The position numbers and the translations under genes are program-made. DNA of 64,000 bases from Agapanthus africanus (lineage: Eukaryota; Streptophyta; Magnoliopsida; Asparagales; Amaryllidaceae), in NCBI GenBank assembly GCA_030015575.1, contig CM057338.1, forward strand, positions 305,601,827-305,665,826. Direction: 5' to 3'. A model generated the notes under the pieces. It was not told the DNA's origin, did not search any database, and worked only from the letters and a program-made list of their open reading frames with translations. Shown one piece after another: positions 42,060 to 53,859 of this stretch. The stretch's first letter is position 1, and every line of letters starts with the position of its first letter.

Positions 42060-42995
42060 AAATCAACAAGTCAACCAACAACTTCCCATCAGAATCAAGC
42101 TCCGCATCAAAATCAAGTCAACCAACGATCTCCCCATCGGAATCAAGCTCCGCTACGGAATCAAGTCAACCAACAACCTCTGCGTCGGAATTATACTTCG
42201 TCTCGGAATATGCCCCGCGTCAGAATTATGCTTCGCCCAGGAGTATCTACCTTCCCTGTCAGAATTATACTTCGCCTTGGAATCAATCTCAGCATCGGCA
42301 CTATATTTCGTTCAGAATGTCTACCTCTGCGTCGGAACCATATTTCGTCTTAGAGTATATGTCCCACGTCGGAATCATACTTCGTCTCGGAGTGTCTACC
42401 TTCCCTATCAGAATTATGCTTCTCCTTTTAATCAATTTCTGCATCGGAACTATACTTCGTTCAGAATGTCTAGCTCTGCGTCGGAATCATATTTCGTCTT
42501 GGAATATATGCCCTGCGTCGGAATCATGCTTCGTCCCGGAGTATCTACCTTCCATGTCGGAATTATGCTTCGCCTTAGAATCAACCTCTATATCAGAACT
42601 ATGTTCTTGCATAATGTCAAACTCTGCGTCGGAATCATATTTCGTCTCAGAATATGCCCCGCGTCGGAATCATGCTTCGCCCTAGAGTATTTACCTTCAC
42701 TGTCAGAATTATGCTTCACCTTGGAATCAACCTCAGCGTCGGAATTATATTTCGTCTCAGAATGTGCCCCGTGTCGAAATCATGTTTCGCCTCGGAGTAT
42801 CTATCTTCCCTTTCGGAATTGTGTTTCGTCTTGAAATCAATCTCTGCATCGGAACTATATTTCGTTCGGAATGTCTACCCTGCGTTAGAATTATATTTCA
42901 TCTCAGGATATATCCGACTCCCGGAACTATGCTCCGCGCTCCATGGAACTGTGCTCCACACCCTTGAAACTATGCTCCACCTATGGAATTATGCT
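42060..42995. repeat. E3 degenerate GGAATYATRCTTCG tandem repeat
   Basis: About thirty units of near 30 bp with GCGTCGGAATCATGCTTCGC or CTTCGTCTCGGAATATGCCC. It takes the place of the 31-bp array in E2 and resembles the E2 edge at 29565-29670. Open frames over it are repeat artefacts. Confidence 0.75.
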
Positions 42996-43091
42996 CCGCG
43001 TCTCGGAATTAAACTCTTCACGGAAAAAGATCCATCAATTTCGTGCACACGACCCATGTACGCAGTGTGCATTTATTGATGGGGGATATTT

Positions 43092-44511
43092 TGTTGGAGT
43101 AAAAAATTACACCCCATGGTCGAGATCAATAATTCAAAGTCAATACCCGAAAAGTGGGCCTGGACTTAAACCTGAATCCAAGTCAAGTGGGCACAAACCC
43201 GTACCCAAGTCCAAGCAAGCGGGCACAAGTCTAGATCAAGTGGGCCCATGCCCAAGTCGAACCCGAACATGAAGAGGCCGGTCTCCCCCATGCCAAGAAG
43301 AAAATTATGTAATAAATAAGTTTGATATAATTTTCATGTATGATTGTAAAATAAATGAGCAAAAAGCCAATTTTTTGTAAAACTCATGGCTCATATGCAA
43401 AAAGAAATAAGCACATGAGGCATTGGATGAGCAAAATGCCATTTTGTAAAGTCTAAGAGCCTGTGTGTAAATTTGTAAGCCTATATAAGACAGTATTATG
43501 ATGAAATGAAAGAATTTTGATTCCCCTCAAAACATTAGGGTTATGTGTCTTCTTCTCCTTTCTCAAGCTTTTAAACCTTCTTCTCTCTTATTTTGAATTA
43601 AATCAATAGTTTAACTCTTCTTTTCCTAAAAAGAAATGATTTTTCACCATAAAACCTTCGAAAAGAAGCTCAGATCTTCCATTAAAACTCTAAAAGGGGG
43701 GCTTTTAATCTCAATGCCCCTTTTTCTCCAAGATCTAATAAAAAAGAAAGGAGGGAGAAGGAACCCATCTCATAAGAACCTATTTTAGGGAAGTCTTAGG
43801 CTTGAAGTGAACAAAAATGGACTTCCTTTCACCCTCCAAGATCCAAATCGTCAAAGGATTTTAACTTCAAATCCTGACATTTTAGAAGTTTAACCCCAAA
43901 TCCAAAATCTCAAAGGAGTTTAGCTCGAAATTCAAACCTCTAGGAGTAAACTCGAAAACCCTTCGGGAGTTCAACTCCTAGCTCAAGGACTAAGCCCCTT
44001 CTTCCGCGGGCGTCCAGCGGCCGCGTGCAGAACATGTGACCCGTTGGCGTCCAGCGGTCACGTGTTGTCTCACACGTCCTTAGGACGCTCTTCACCCCTT
44101 CTTTTTTTCAAACGTTCCACACTAATAATATTTCCACCGTTAGAAAAAATTTCTAACAGGACGCTATCCCGCACCCCGCAAAAGGGCTGCTGGCCCCTTG
44201 ACCCTCAGCCCGCTATCCGGGTAGCAGGACCCTCGTAAACTCTGCGAGACCCCTGATATGTTCAAGACCCCTTCAGAACACAACACACTCACACTGCATA
44301 TTGAGTTCGCATGACCAGTTTTACCCGTCAATCAAAGGTTCTCTCGTTCCAAAAGCGAGGGGTAATTAACGGTAGGTTAGTCCACGGCTGTTGGAGATTC
44401 GGATCTCCACAATCAATAAACCCCGTTCAATCCTAAGCAGGAGGAATTTGTAATACGCCTGACAAACGACGTGTATTTCCATCTCAATGTGGTGACGAAA
44501 AACACTCTACA
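43092..44511 (+). repeat. E3 3' LTR
   Basis: TGTTGGAGTAAAAAATT...AACACTCTACA, 1420 bp, preceded by the purine tract GATGGGGGATATT. Ordinary intergenic DNA begins at 44512 (GAGACAAATAC). Confidence 0.85.
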
Positions 44512-45575
44512 GAGACAAATACTTGAATTTTTTCTTTACCATAGGAATCATTCCTTTAATATCAGATTTTATGTATATTTTTTTGCTTAAAATTTTAGGA
44601 CAAGGGCAAGTATATCAATCTCAACTAAATTTTCCAGAAATTTTTTTTGGGATCCCCATTTTCTAATTGGGTGGTTCCGTAAGTGGCCGTATGAGCACCA
44701 AATCAACTTCTTTCCCATTTTCTTAAACAAAACGTCCATTTTAATTTTCCACCCCATCTTGTTTGTCCCCCTCAAACCAAAAACTCATCTTCTCCTGTTT
44801 ATCCCATAGACCACATCAACAAATCAGGGACCGGTTAGAAAAATAGCCTGTTCTTTAGCACCAAATTAAAAATCATTTGAAATTTGAACTTTGTGCAAGA
44901 AAGACATTTGAATCGATGCAAGATTCCCATTGCGAAATCAATCAATCTCTCTCTCTCTCTCTCTTTTCTGCAATCAATCAAGTCTTGGAAAGCGAAGCAC
45001 GGGGCGTCAAATTCCAAAACAATTTCACATGTTGTCACTACATGCTTTCCATCTCAGTTCTAAAGTCTATCCTTGTGGAATGGGGTGTATATATAATATA
45101 GCTGCCCAGCTGAAATTGCAGGTTAATTGTGTAAAAATCATTAAAAATTCCTCCACCCCCGCATCCAACGCGCGCGCACACTTCCCCCCGCCCCCACCCC
45201 CCCATCTCTACAATATCTAGGTTTTTTAGCTCAAAAAAGAAAGAGACATTCTTGGTTTCTGTTATTTGTGTTATGAGATGGATACCGAGGCTGCGGAAGA
45301 ATCTATCTTTTGTTAAATAAGTTAGACGAGCCCCCACCATCCAGTTTTGTCTCTGTTTTACTGCAGATAGAGGCCTGCGGAAGAATCTATCTTTTGTTAA
45401 ATTCAGAAGAAATTTATTTTCCATTTGTAAGAGGGTGCTAACTAAGCTTCAATGGACGCCTTTAATTTTGTTTGTTTTCTATTCTGTATGCCCCTGCCAC
45501 AAAACATTCCGTCAAGTTAATCATACGATAGGAAAATGCTCATTTTTTTTATATGTTTGCACAAATGCAATTTTC
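44512..45575. other. AT-rich intergenic DNA
   Basis: No gene seen. Contains a (CT)n run near 44946-44970 and a direct repeat of about 35 bp, TGCGGAAGAATCTATCTTTT at about 45293 and 45377. One can read short ORFs, none with recognisable motifs. Confidence 0.5.
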
Positions 45576-45579
45576 TAAA

Positions 45580-46040
45580 AAAAATGGAGTATACATTACC
45601 AAAGCGGGCGTTCTGTTCCGCGACGAACGAGATCATGTTCTTCAGGCTAAAGGGTGGTGGAGGCTTGTGGGTCTCACGGTTCCATTGGTCGAACTATCTA
45701 CAGCTAAAAAGGCTGTGCGCATTGCGGTGTTCGAGCCACATGCAACAAAGGTTTTGTTGGAAGGCGGTTCAGCCTTGGCCATAGATTAGATTAATCATGA
45801 AGGTTCTCTTTCTTGTATTGCAAAGCTGATGCTTGATGTTATATGAAATTGGATTAAGTTGCTCGACAGTTTTCGGGACTCTCATATTCTTCATGAAGAA
45901 AATGCGGGTGGCAAGTGCTAAAGCATCAGATGTTGTGCTCTGGTTTGTAGAGATGATCCTTTCAGGCGCTTTATTGCAATTGGTCCGGAAGGACCGCCAG
46001 GATTGTTTCTTTATCAGATCTTAAAAAGCGTATTGCATCA
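45580..46040 (+). pseudogene. LINE-type RNase H (RVT_3-like) fragment
   Basis: Plus-strand translation gives AGVLFRDERDHVLQAKGWWR, then LVELSTAKKAVRIAVFE and LLEGGSALAI, the pattern of the RNase H-like domain at the end of plant LINE polyproteins. The usual EGDS is EGGS, so a catalytic Asp is lost. After 45789 the same frame continues with matches (INHEGSLSCIAKLMLDV, LLDSFRDSHILHEENAG) but with TAG and TGA, both readable as Trp codons changed by G to A, and a further frameshift. No start, no RT nearby. Confidence 0.6.
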
Positions 46041-46950
46041 AAAGAAAAGGAGAACATATTAGGTTTGTTGTATGCAATGCAACAAGATATAGAAAATATA
46101 TAGAGACATAACTATTCTTCATCTAGCATCATGGCTCGACTATTGCATTTCTGTCTCTATCATGACTATATGGTCGGTAAACATAAGAATTTTACATTCC
46201 AAGGAGAAATTGATTTTTCAAAATTTTGTTGATGAAACTATCTTAACCTTGCCAGTTCGAGCCCTCCCAAAATAAAAAAAGACAGGGCAAAAGACTTACA
46301 AAAAGATAATAAAAAAAAGTGAAAAACATGGAGCATTCCTATCTTGAACCATTTGAGTCGGATTTGAAAATGGGGTTGCAAAAATTAAACCAAAATTTTG
46401 CAACATTTGTCGTACTCAAAATGGTTGCAGCAAATGTTGCAACTTGGAAGAATGTGTTCATGGCAATTATTGAAGATGCCACGTAACCTAATCACTGGTA
46501 TTTTTCGCACGTTTATATTCATTTTGATTTATTTTTTCCTTTTTCCATTCTCATGACTATGTTTTTTAAACGCCATATCATTTTTCATTCAAATATTGGC
46601 TCCATAAATGTTTTTTATCGATGTTGTAGAAAGCTCTATGACGTAAACTTTGGTTCCATTTACTTGAATTTAAATTTGAAAAGTTGCTTGGTTGCCTGTC
46701 GCTATATGCTTTTGTATTTTTTGGCACTGGCCCGTAAGCACTATCCTACGCATAAAACACACACAACACATCCATGCACATACCACACACAAAACGCAAC
46801 ACACATACGCACCCAGACGACCCATAAATTTGCCCTGAACGCGTTAATTTGTAGACTTTTCGTTCTGTGGTTCCTAGGGTTCAAACCCTGCACTCTCCCC
46901 AAAAGAGGAAGTGTCCATACGAACCGAGTTATAGCTCATTACTAAAATAT
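46041..46950. other. Intergenic, CA-rich tract
   Basis: No gene seen. A CACACA-rich stretch at 46755-46815 and a short palindrome AGGGTTCAAACCCT near 46877-46890. An ORF at 46553-46945 has no recognisable content. Confidence 0.4.
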
Positions 46951-46954
46951 ATTA

Positions 46955-47250
46955 GGGTAAGAGAGACCTAAGAATTTTGTAAGTCGTTCTTTTCACACAG
47001 ATCAAACAATACTTGCAACCACCATACGGAGGATTTCTCCAGTTAATTTCTCACTCGAGATCTTCATTTGGATGAAAATTATGTCATGTAAATTAGAGGT
47101 GGATTGTTGCAATGTGCTGATCATGGTTGGACCATCTAACCGGAGACTCGACACACAAAAAAATAAAAATATGCTTGTGATTTTTGAACGAAGTTCCGCA
47201 TAAAATGCATTAGGCTCCTTCACCAATATTTCTTTCCTTAAGTAACTCAA
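46955..47250 (-). pseudogene. LINE tail fragment (region before RNase H)
   Basis: Minus-strand frame ends KLTGEILRMVVASIV, then stop-SV-stop-KERLTKF. Filling the two TGA as former TGG matches the typical SIVW.VWKER tail of plant L1 reverse transcriptases. A short relic. Confidence 0.45.
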
Positions 47251-47880
47251 TGGTTTTTAATTTCTAATTTTCAAAGAAAATTTTGCCAAAGACAAAGAAG
47301 CGTTTTGAAATTGACTTGTAAAATTCAATAAAAGAAGATTGTGATAGAAGTGGAGATTTCGCTGATTTGGTGATGGATGGGCTTGCTGGTGAGGTTTTCA
47401 AACTAAAGTATCAGTATTGATGGATCTCAAAACATTAATCGACCAAATCAAACCTCATGCATCAACTATTCATGGTAAAGTATATCGAGCTAAAATCATT
47501 CACCATCTCAAATACTGACAGATTGCTTGGCATCAAGAGAAATATCAATATCATGAGTCAATTGTTCTGGAAATATATCTAAAAAAGGTCTTCCTCCAAT
47601 CACATGGTTGAGGAAAAAATAAATTAAAGTCCCATTATGAAGTCAATACCTCTCTCTTTCTTCCAATAGATTTCTAGTATGAAGAACATTTTCCATGATA
47701 GAAAATATCTATGATGATGAAGTGGTCCAAAAATTTCCAAGATCCTTTCTTTCTAACTTGTTTCAAACACCGAGTGAGTTTATGCAACCCAAATTCTTAA
47801 GAAGTTTCCAACAAAATTATTGACATTATGCAAGATTGCAATCATATAGGCTGGATATACAAAAAGTTCTTGGATGGATG
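47251..47880. other. Unrecognised AT-rich DNA
   Basis: No gene recognised. Broken plus-strand frames such as ENIYDDEVVQKFPRSFLSNL are present near 47700-47770, but I cannot match them to a family. Confidence 0.3.
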
Positions 47881-47884
47881 TTTT

Positions 47885-48265
47885 TTTCTTGCAAAGGCTA
47901 GGGCAAAAAGCCCAATTATATATATATATGTGTGTGCGCGCGCGCGTGTGTAAAAGATAAAAATATTACGAAAAGAAAATTAAATACATGAAAATAAGAT
48001 CCAAGACTGTTACAAAACAATAGCTCAAGATCGATCTTGTGAAAAAGAAGGTAGTCCGCTCCAATTTCGAGCAATTAGTCCGCCACCGAGAGTTGTAGCA
48101 TCAAAGAACTTAGCTACTATAATAGAAGTATCAAAGATAACATCCGAAGGGCAATCTTTTTGGACCTGCATTGAGATCTAAAAATTCTATAATTTTATTC
48201 TTTCCAAACATACCAAACAATATTTGCAATCACTTTTGAAATTTCCCCACTTTCTAAAAACGGAA
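47885..48265 (-). pseudogene. Second LINE tail fragment
   Basis: The minus strand near 48260-48180 reads VIANIVWYVWKE-stop-NYRIF and then CRSKKIALRML, the end of the zinc-binding region of plant L1 polyproteins. It is followed to the left by T-rich 3' sequence, a (CA/TA)n tract and TTGGGCTTTTTGCCCTAGCC, like LINE 3' ends. It partly repeats 46955-47250. Confidence 0.5.
47920..47954. repeat. Alternating purine-pyrimidine microsatellite
   Basis: TATATA passes into TGTGTG, CGCGCG and back to TGTG over about 33 bp, a type of tract that favours Z-DNA. Confidence 0.7.
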
Positions 48266-48350
48266 ATTTCAAAATTTTCAAGGATGGATGTTGGTCAAGA
48301 AAGATAAAAGCGGAAATTTCAAAATTTTCAAGGATGGATGTTGGTCAAGA
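48261..48350. repeat. 40-bp direct duplication
   Basis: CGGAAATTTCAAAATTTTCA plus the next 20 bases occur at 48261-48300 and again at 48311-48350 without change. Confidence 0.9.
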
Positions 48351-48515
48351 ACTATAGAAGGGATCTATCATTCATTATACTTATATAAACCGTAGAAATT
48401 TTGAAATTTCCATTTTTGCCCCCCACTTTCTATCGGTTTGGGTTTATGGGAAAAATTAGCAAGTCGGCAATAGAGCAATACTTTTCCAACCCACAATTTG
48501 TCTATCCAAAAGATA

Positions 48516-48596
48516 CCCAAGAGACAAAATGGTAGGACCCACAACACCTAATTAATGGTGTCAAACAGATGGGCCTATAGTATTTGTCTCTTGGGC
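48516..48596. repeat. Inverted repeat, about 25-bp arms
   Basis: CCCAAGAGACAAAAT...TAGGACCC (48516-48540) faces GGGCCTATAGTATTTGTCTC and then TTGGGC (48571-48596). Loop about 30 bp. Possibly a small MITE relic. Confidence 0.6.
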
Positions 48597-48699
48597 AGAC
48601 AATCGCGGTAGAAAAAGTGTTTTTGTGAATATGTACGAATATATTTGGAAATCCCATTGCAAAAGTTTGCCTTGTCCTTTGCGTGGAGATGCTATCAAG

Positions 48700-49285
48700 T
48701 GAAAACCCACTAGGTTTTCATTAAAATGCCATGAAACTTCATCAAAATGCCATGAAACTTCATCATCTCTGAGATAAGTTTCTATATAAATGTTATGAGA
48801 ATTTTTATTACAAAAAATATCGCTAAATTCAAATAGGTACAATGGATTTTTTTTTTCAAATAAATACAGAGGATTATTTTCAAATAAATACCATGAACTT
48901 TCTAAAGTTCTTTAAATGGACACCTTGGATTTTTTTAATTTCGAATAAATACCATGAATTTCCGATATTTTTCACATAAATGCCATAGGATTTTCTTCAA
49001 CAAAAAAATAGGAAGATTTTTTAATGTTTTTCATATAAATACCATGGTTTTTTAAACAAATTAAAACCCGCGAACTTTTAATATTTTCCAGATAAATGCT
49101 AATATCATGAACTTTGTTTATTACAGAAATTACGACAAGTTTCAGATAAATGCCATGGATTTGATTTTTTCGGCAAATAAATACAGCGCTTTAACCAATT
49201 TTCAAATAAATACCACGACCTTTGTTTTTTCTACTAAACACCATGAACTTTGGTTCTTGCTAATAGAAAAATACCATAGACCTTT
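48700..49285. repeat. Degenerate AAATAAATACCATGAA repeat
   Basis: About fifteen diverged units of 25-45 bp around AAATAAATRCCATGAACTTT, starting with a near-exact pair CATCAAAATGCCATGAAACTT at 48730-48765. No coding sense. Confidence 0.65.
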
Positions 49286-49289
49286 ACAT

Positions 49290-51325
49290 CGATAAATTTT
49301 GAAGCATATATAAATATTGCTTTATATAATCGTTTTTCTATGGTATAATTTTCTTATTTATATCATAGATCCTGCGCAGCAAGCAGAGTTTAACCCCAGT
49401 ATTATTATAATATAAAACAATTACACAATTAGATTCTATCCTTAATTAACTAATTACATGTACTGTAAAATGAAATTTAACTAATGACAAACCATCATAC
49501 TCCTAGTAACAAACTTTCCACCAACTAATGATGAAATATGCAAATTGTTAGATTTGACTGCTGGACCATTAACTCCTCGAAATGACTTTTGGCTCAAACC
49601 CAACAGTTTGGCAATTTTCCAATGAGCCTGTCAAGAACCTTTCAAAATGGTTGACTCATGATGCTTTGATTCTTTTAAAAAAATCCTTGGCTCTGTGTAT
49701 AATATTAGGAAAATGGACCCACAAGATAACAATATCCCTAACCCTGACTTTATTTCTCCTAATCCATTTGAACAAGAACCACACTGGTCTCCATTTATAT
49801 TAAAACCAATTCCAAATCTTAGATCTATTAATTTCTGATTACTCTTTTCTTAAATTTTCCTATTAGAAGCCTAATATCTCATTCTAGATGTTTAGTTTAT
49901 CTATAAACATGGAAGAATTAAATTAAATAAGAATCGGTAGTACAGTAATGAATCGGAATGACGCTGGATTTATCTTGTTTTTATTTGTTTTGAAGAATTA
50001 GAAAAGCGCTGTTCTGAATTAGTCACTAAAGTTTGATGACATCTCTACTTCTCTGATACCATAACTCAAACACATAAGGGCTCACAAAACGTTTCATATT
50101 TATTTTGCATAAAGTGATTTTATATATATAAAAAAATGGAAAAGAAAATTCTTGTATTTAGGGGTAGAACCCCATATCCAAAACTTGTCAACCCATCATC
50201 TTATACACATGGTTTTACCTTTATATTCTTTTTCAAAACCCTCATGCAAACCAAAGGATGAGAATTATTAATGATTGCCAAATTTTGTTTTCCATATGAA
50301 AAATGCTTTTCTTGTATCTATTGGTTATCACACCGTATTGCAATCGGTTCAAATCCCAGTCTTTTTATCTTATTTGTTTTTTTTACCGGCCCGGTAGAAT
50401 AAAAAGAGTTCCAATGACTCCGGTATTATTTTTCGTTTTGAAATATAAAAACATTGAATTTTATGTCAGAAACCGCACTTGATCCTATGCCCTATCTCAT
50501 CAACCATGTGCATTGATTAAGTCTTTGAAACTCCTATATGAAACCGCATTCCCAATAAAAAAAATGAAATCACATTAGATTTTCAGCCATTTCAAATAAG
50601 AAAACGAAATCACATTAAAATTTCAGCAGTCCCTAAAATGAGAAAATTGTGCAAGTAGAAAGAGAGAATTTCTATGCTGCTGCGGACGAGTAGTTTTAAT
50701 AAATTGGCATGTATACCATAGTTATTCGAATATAACAGGTCATATGTATTAACATGCATCACATTTTAATTTTTCAATCATGTTATAAATATATAAAATT
50801 AACCATAAGTGAAGGGGACATTGTGCAGATTTAGCAACTGCTTTGACTAATTAAAAATAAGCATGTAAAATTAGAGAAGCCATGTCATTAGAATGCACAA
50901 AAAACAAGAACTTTTTTTTAATATACACACCAGCACCCACAGACAAACACACACTTTCATACTAAAACCTTTCTCAGTGTATTAATATCCATCTATTATT
51001 TTTTGTTTAGTTGTATGTACTTTAAAATTTGAATCAGTGTTAATTTACAAATTTGTATTTGTTAGAAATATAATTGAACATGAAGTAGAAATCGTATTAT
51101 CAGCTGTAAGATGACGCTTATTTATTATGTAAATTAGATTTTGAATTCTCGAGATATTACAAAATAGATAAATAAATAGTATTTTTTTTTTCAAATTTAA
51201 GAAATGATGTGGAATTCATTTTTCGTTTAAATTGAAATTGAAAACACCACACGTCTTTCTGCTGACTTTTACGTGTTCTTACTAGAGGTAGAAATAGAGG
51301 AAAAATTTGAGGGATTTACTTAAAG
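49290..51325. other. AT-rich intergenic DNA without recognisable gene
   Basis: Nothing supported beyond AT-rich tracts (for example near 50117-50132) and a weak tRNA-like B box (GGTTCAAATCCC near 50347). Confidence 0.5.
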
Positions 51326-51329
51326 TCTC

Positions 51330-51806
51330 CTAAAACCGAGCTAATTACTAAACCCTAAAACTTGATAATTACTTATCAGCCCCTCAAAACGTTAAAATTG
51401 CATCATTTTACCCCCACTAGCTTCTTCACTTCACTTCGTTGGTGCATTAATGAAGGAAACCGGGTTAGTGTTATTAAACCCCATAACCCACTCATATTCA
51501 CTCCATTTCATCTAAAATTCAAATCAGAATCCCTGAATGAGAAGAATGACCCATATTCTATTGCCAACGGGAGATTTAAAGCCTTAATTTCGAATAGAGG
51601 CTCTAATTGAAATTTTAGATGAAGAAGAGTGAATACGAGTAGATTGGCGGGATTTGATAACTCTAACCCAACCTCCTTCGTTAATTAACTAACGGAGTGA
51701 TGTGAAAGAGCTAGCAGAGGGTAAAATGCTGTAACTTTAATGTTTTAGCGGGCATTAAGTAATTACCAAGTTTTGGTTTTTTTAGTAATTAACTCTGTTT
51801 TGGAGG
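51330..51806. mobile_element. Foldback element 1 (MITE-like)
   Basis: The left half (51330-51530) is an inverted match to the right half (51605-51800). Left motifs AATTACTAAACCCTAAAACTT, CATTTTACCC, CACTTCGTTGGTGCATTAATG and TCATCTAAAATTC all recur inverted on the right. The central 75 bp is unpaired. No ORF; probably non-autonomous. Confidence 0.75.
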
Positions 51807-52570
51807 GGACTTTGATGATGCTCAATATTGGCGATCTCCAAGATCAGGACATGTGGCAGATAACGTGTCTCAGAACTCAGAAGAAAGGGCCCACAGGGAC
51901 CGACCAGGCCACCCATGTACCCGACCTGCAAGCACAAGCTGGCTCTCCTCAGAGCCCCCTGCAAATTAGCCTCCTCGGCCTCTCAGCTCGCCCCGGGCTG
52001 CCACAAGACCGAAACTCCTCGGCCCTTGCGCTCGTTCCCGAGCTCCTTTGCCGAGGCCATCTTCCTCGGTTCCTTCGACTGACCAACTCCACTACTCGCA
52101 AGCCTAACCGCCGCTCCGCAAATCTCGCCACGCGCAAATTCTCCACCAGCAACATCCCACGTTCCACGCCATCACGATCCCCATTAATGGGCGATCCGCT
52201 CTTTACGCAGTTGTGACGTCGAGAGCGTAACTGCCGGCGAGATTCTCGCGCCTGCTGCTGCGTGCTGCCGCCACTATATAAACCCCCATCACAGAGGGGT
52301 CAAGTAAGCCATTTTTTACTCCACTTAGCCGTTACTCTGCTCGGATCTCGTGCTAACTTAATCGTCGGAGGGTCCTCGGTGGTACCAAACTATCCCGGGA
52401 CTTCGTTGCAGGTACTCGGCGCTAAACTCCTCAAAACCACCAATCTCCTCAAAACCCATTGAGACCCACACGCAACAGGAGATCACCTTCAAAATCCACC
52501 GGGAGATCAACGGAAAACAACATCTGACGGAGACCCGAAAAGGACCTCCATCAGACTTTAAGTAAAAACC
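51807..52570 (+). repeat. Solo-LTR-like segment
   Basis: Distinctly GC-richer than its surroundings. It has ACTATATAAACCCCC (TATA box near 52274), then a transcript-start-like CACTTAGCCGTTACTCTGCT and TCGGAGGGTCCTCGGTGGTA, as in the R/U5 part of many plant gypsy LTRs. It lies between two foldback elements. No primer site or pol, so a solo LTR or a short non-autonomous element. Ends not resolved. Confidence 0.45.
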
Positions 52571-52572
52571 CC

Positions 52573-53245
52573 AAGGTTTGGGTTAATTACTAAATAATAC
52601 CCAAACATTTCACCTATTTTGCACATATATACCGTATTGATTTTTAACTGCATTTATATACCCTAAAGTACAAACCGTAAATACTTTTCTCGTTTCAGTT
52701 GACCATCAAATCCATCACTATATTAAACAAAAATCATATGATTTATACTTTGGGGTATCGAAGCGCAACGAAAAATTCAGCAAGATATATAATTGCAAAA
52801 TGAGATTAATGGAGGAAAGAGGCCATAGGAGGGAATTTCCTCCTATGGCGTCGAAAAAACACCCCCTCCCTGGTTTTTTCCGACGATCGGCACCCACCAA
52901 CTTCATCGTCATCATCTAAGATGTGGGTATACCAAATTTCATGTGATTCTACAACTTTTTCACCGTTGATTTAGTGGGTTCAAAATTAACGGTTTACCGA
53001 CAATAGAACTTTTTACATTGCTAAATCAACGGTGAAAAAGTTGTAGAATCACATGAAATTTGGTGTATCCACATCTTAGATGATGACGATGAAGATGGTG
53101 GGTGCCGATCGTCGGAAAAACTAGGGAAAGGGTATTTTTTCGACGCCATAGGAGGGAATTCCCTTCTATGGCATCTTTTCTCCATTATTCTCTTGCAAAA
53201 TGGGTAAAATAATGGAGTATTATTTAGCAATTAACCCAAAAAAAA
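52573..53245. mobile_element. Foldback element 2 with near-perfect 190-bp hairpin
   Basis: Outer ends GGGTTAATTACTAAATAATAC (52578 on) and their inverse near 53215-53242. Inside, 52796-52975 is the inverse of 53010-53195 with few mismatches and a loop of about 35 bp. Each arm itself contains a palindrome (CCATAGGAGGGAATTTCCTC plus CTATGG at 52828-52853). No ORF. The end sequence resembles that of element 1. Confidence 0.8.
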
Positions 53246-53490
53246 TTTAGGAAGAGCTGATATATCGGGCCCTTTGGTCAAACAAAAGAGTTTATTTGGG
53301 GATTTTTCTTTCTTTGTGCATAAATTTTCTTCAAACAGATTCAAATTTTGAAATGATATCATACAATAAAAAAAAGTTATTTTTTCCGGGTTTTTTTTCG
53401 AAATAGGGTATTTTTATATTAAATTTATTAGAGCATGGTAGAAAAATTTTAAATTATGAGAATAGAACACTTTGGTATAGGACCCCATCC
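53246..53490. other. AT-rich DNA
   Basis: No gene or repeat recognised. Confidence 0.4.
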
Positions 53491-53626
53491 CCTGTAGGAG
53501 AGGGCGGGTTCAAGGAACCTGTCCCCTACCCTATATAGTGGAGGGCGGGTTCTAGGGCGGGTTCCTAGAACCCGCCCTCCCCTATAATGGGAAGAGAGCG
53601 GGTTCTGAAAACCCGTCCCATTTTAA
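53491..53626. repeat. GGGCGGGTTC palindromic cluster
   Basis: Five copies of GGGCGGGTTC or its complement in 135 bp. GGAGGGCGGGTTCTAGG (53540-53556) and CCTAGAACCCGCCCTCC (53564-53580) form a perfect 17-bp inverted repeat with a 7-bp loop. An AAAT microsatellite follows at 53627-53647. Confidence 0.8.
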
Positions 53627-53859
53627 ATAAATAAATAAATAAATAACAGTTTAATAACGAAATGAATTAAATATCCAATAAAAGAATAAAAATTGTATAA
53701 TATTATTGTTGTTTAAATATGAATCTGGTATACACTCTAATAAAAAAATAAATCCGTCAAATTTATAATATAAAAAAATCATATCTGTTTGTAAAATGTA
53801 AATTGTACAAGTTTCTTTACAAGCGCTAACCGATTTTCTTCCGGTGCACTTTTCACGAT

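Larger units (their letters stand above)
36361..44511 (+). mobile_element. E3: degenerate gag-only LTR retrotransposon
   Basis: Plus-strand member of the E2 family: partial 5' LTR, primer site, decayed gag, non-coding repeat tract, and complete 3' LTR. No protease, RT or integrase. Unlike E2 it keeps the capsid domain and has a duplicated coiled-coil plus zinc segment. Many stops and C-to-T changes make it older than E2. The left end of the 5' LTR was lost or displaced when A inserted. Confidence 0.8.

Noticed and set aside
45536-45784. ORF beginning MLIFFICLHKC
   Set aside because: Out of frame with the RNase H-like reading at 45553-45789, which has the family motifs.
46553-46945. 130-codon plus-strand ORF
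   Set aside because: Partly low-complexity CA-rich sequence, no homology I recognise, no splice or promoter context.
47340-47850. Possible gypsy or pararetrovirus coding fragment
   Set aside because: Broken frames only. I could not match any motif of RT, RNase H, integrase or movement proteins.
50318-50360. tRNA gene or SINE promoter (GGTTCAAATCCC)
   Set aside because: A B-box-like word is present but the A box is poor, the spacing short, and no cloverleaf can be drawn.
51773-52216. 147-codon ORF in the solo-LTR-like block
   Set aside because: Crosses the border of foldback element 1 and has no domain. GC-rich LTRs often have such chance frames.
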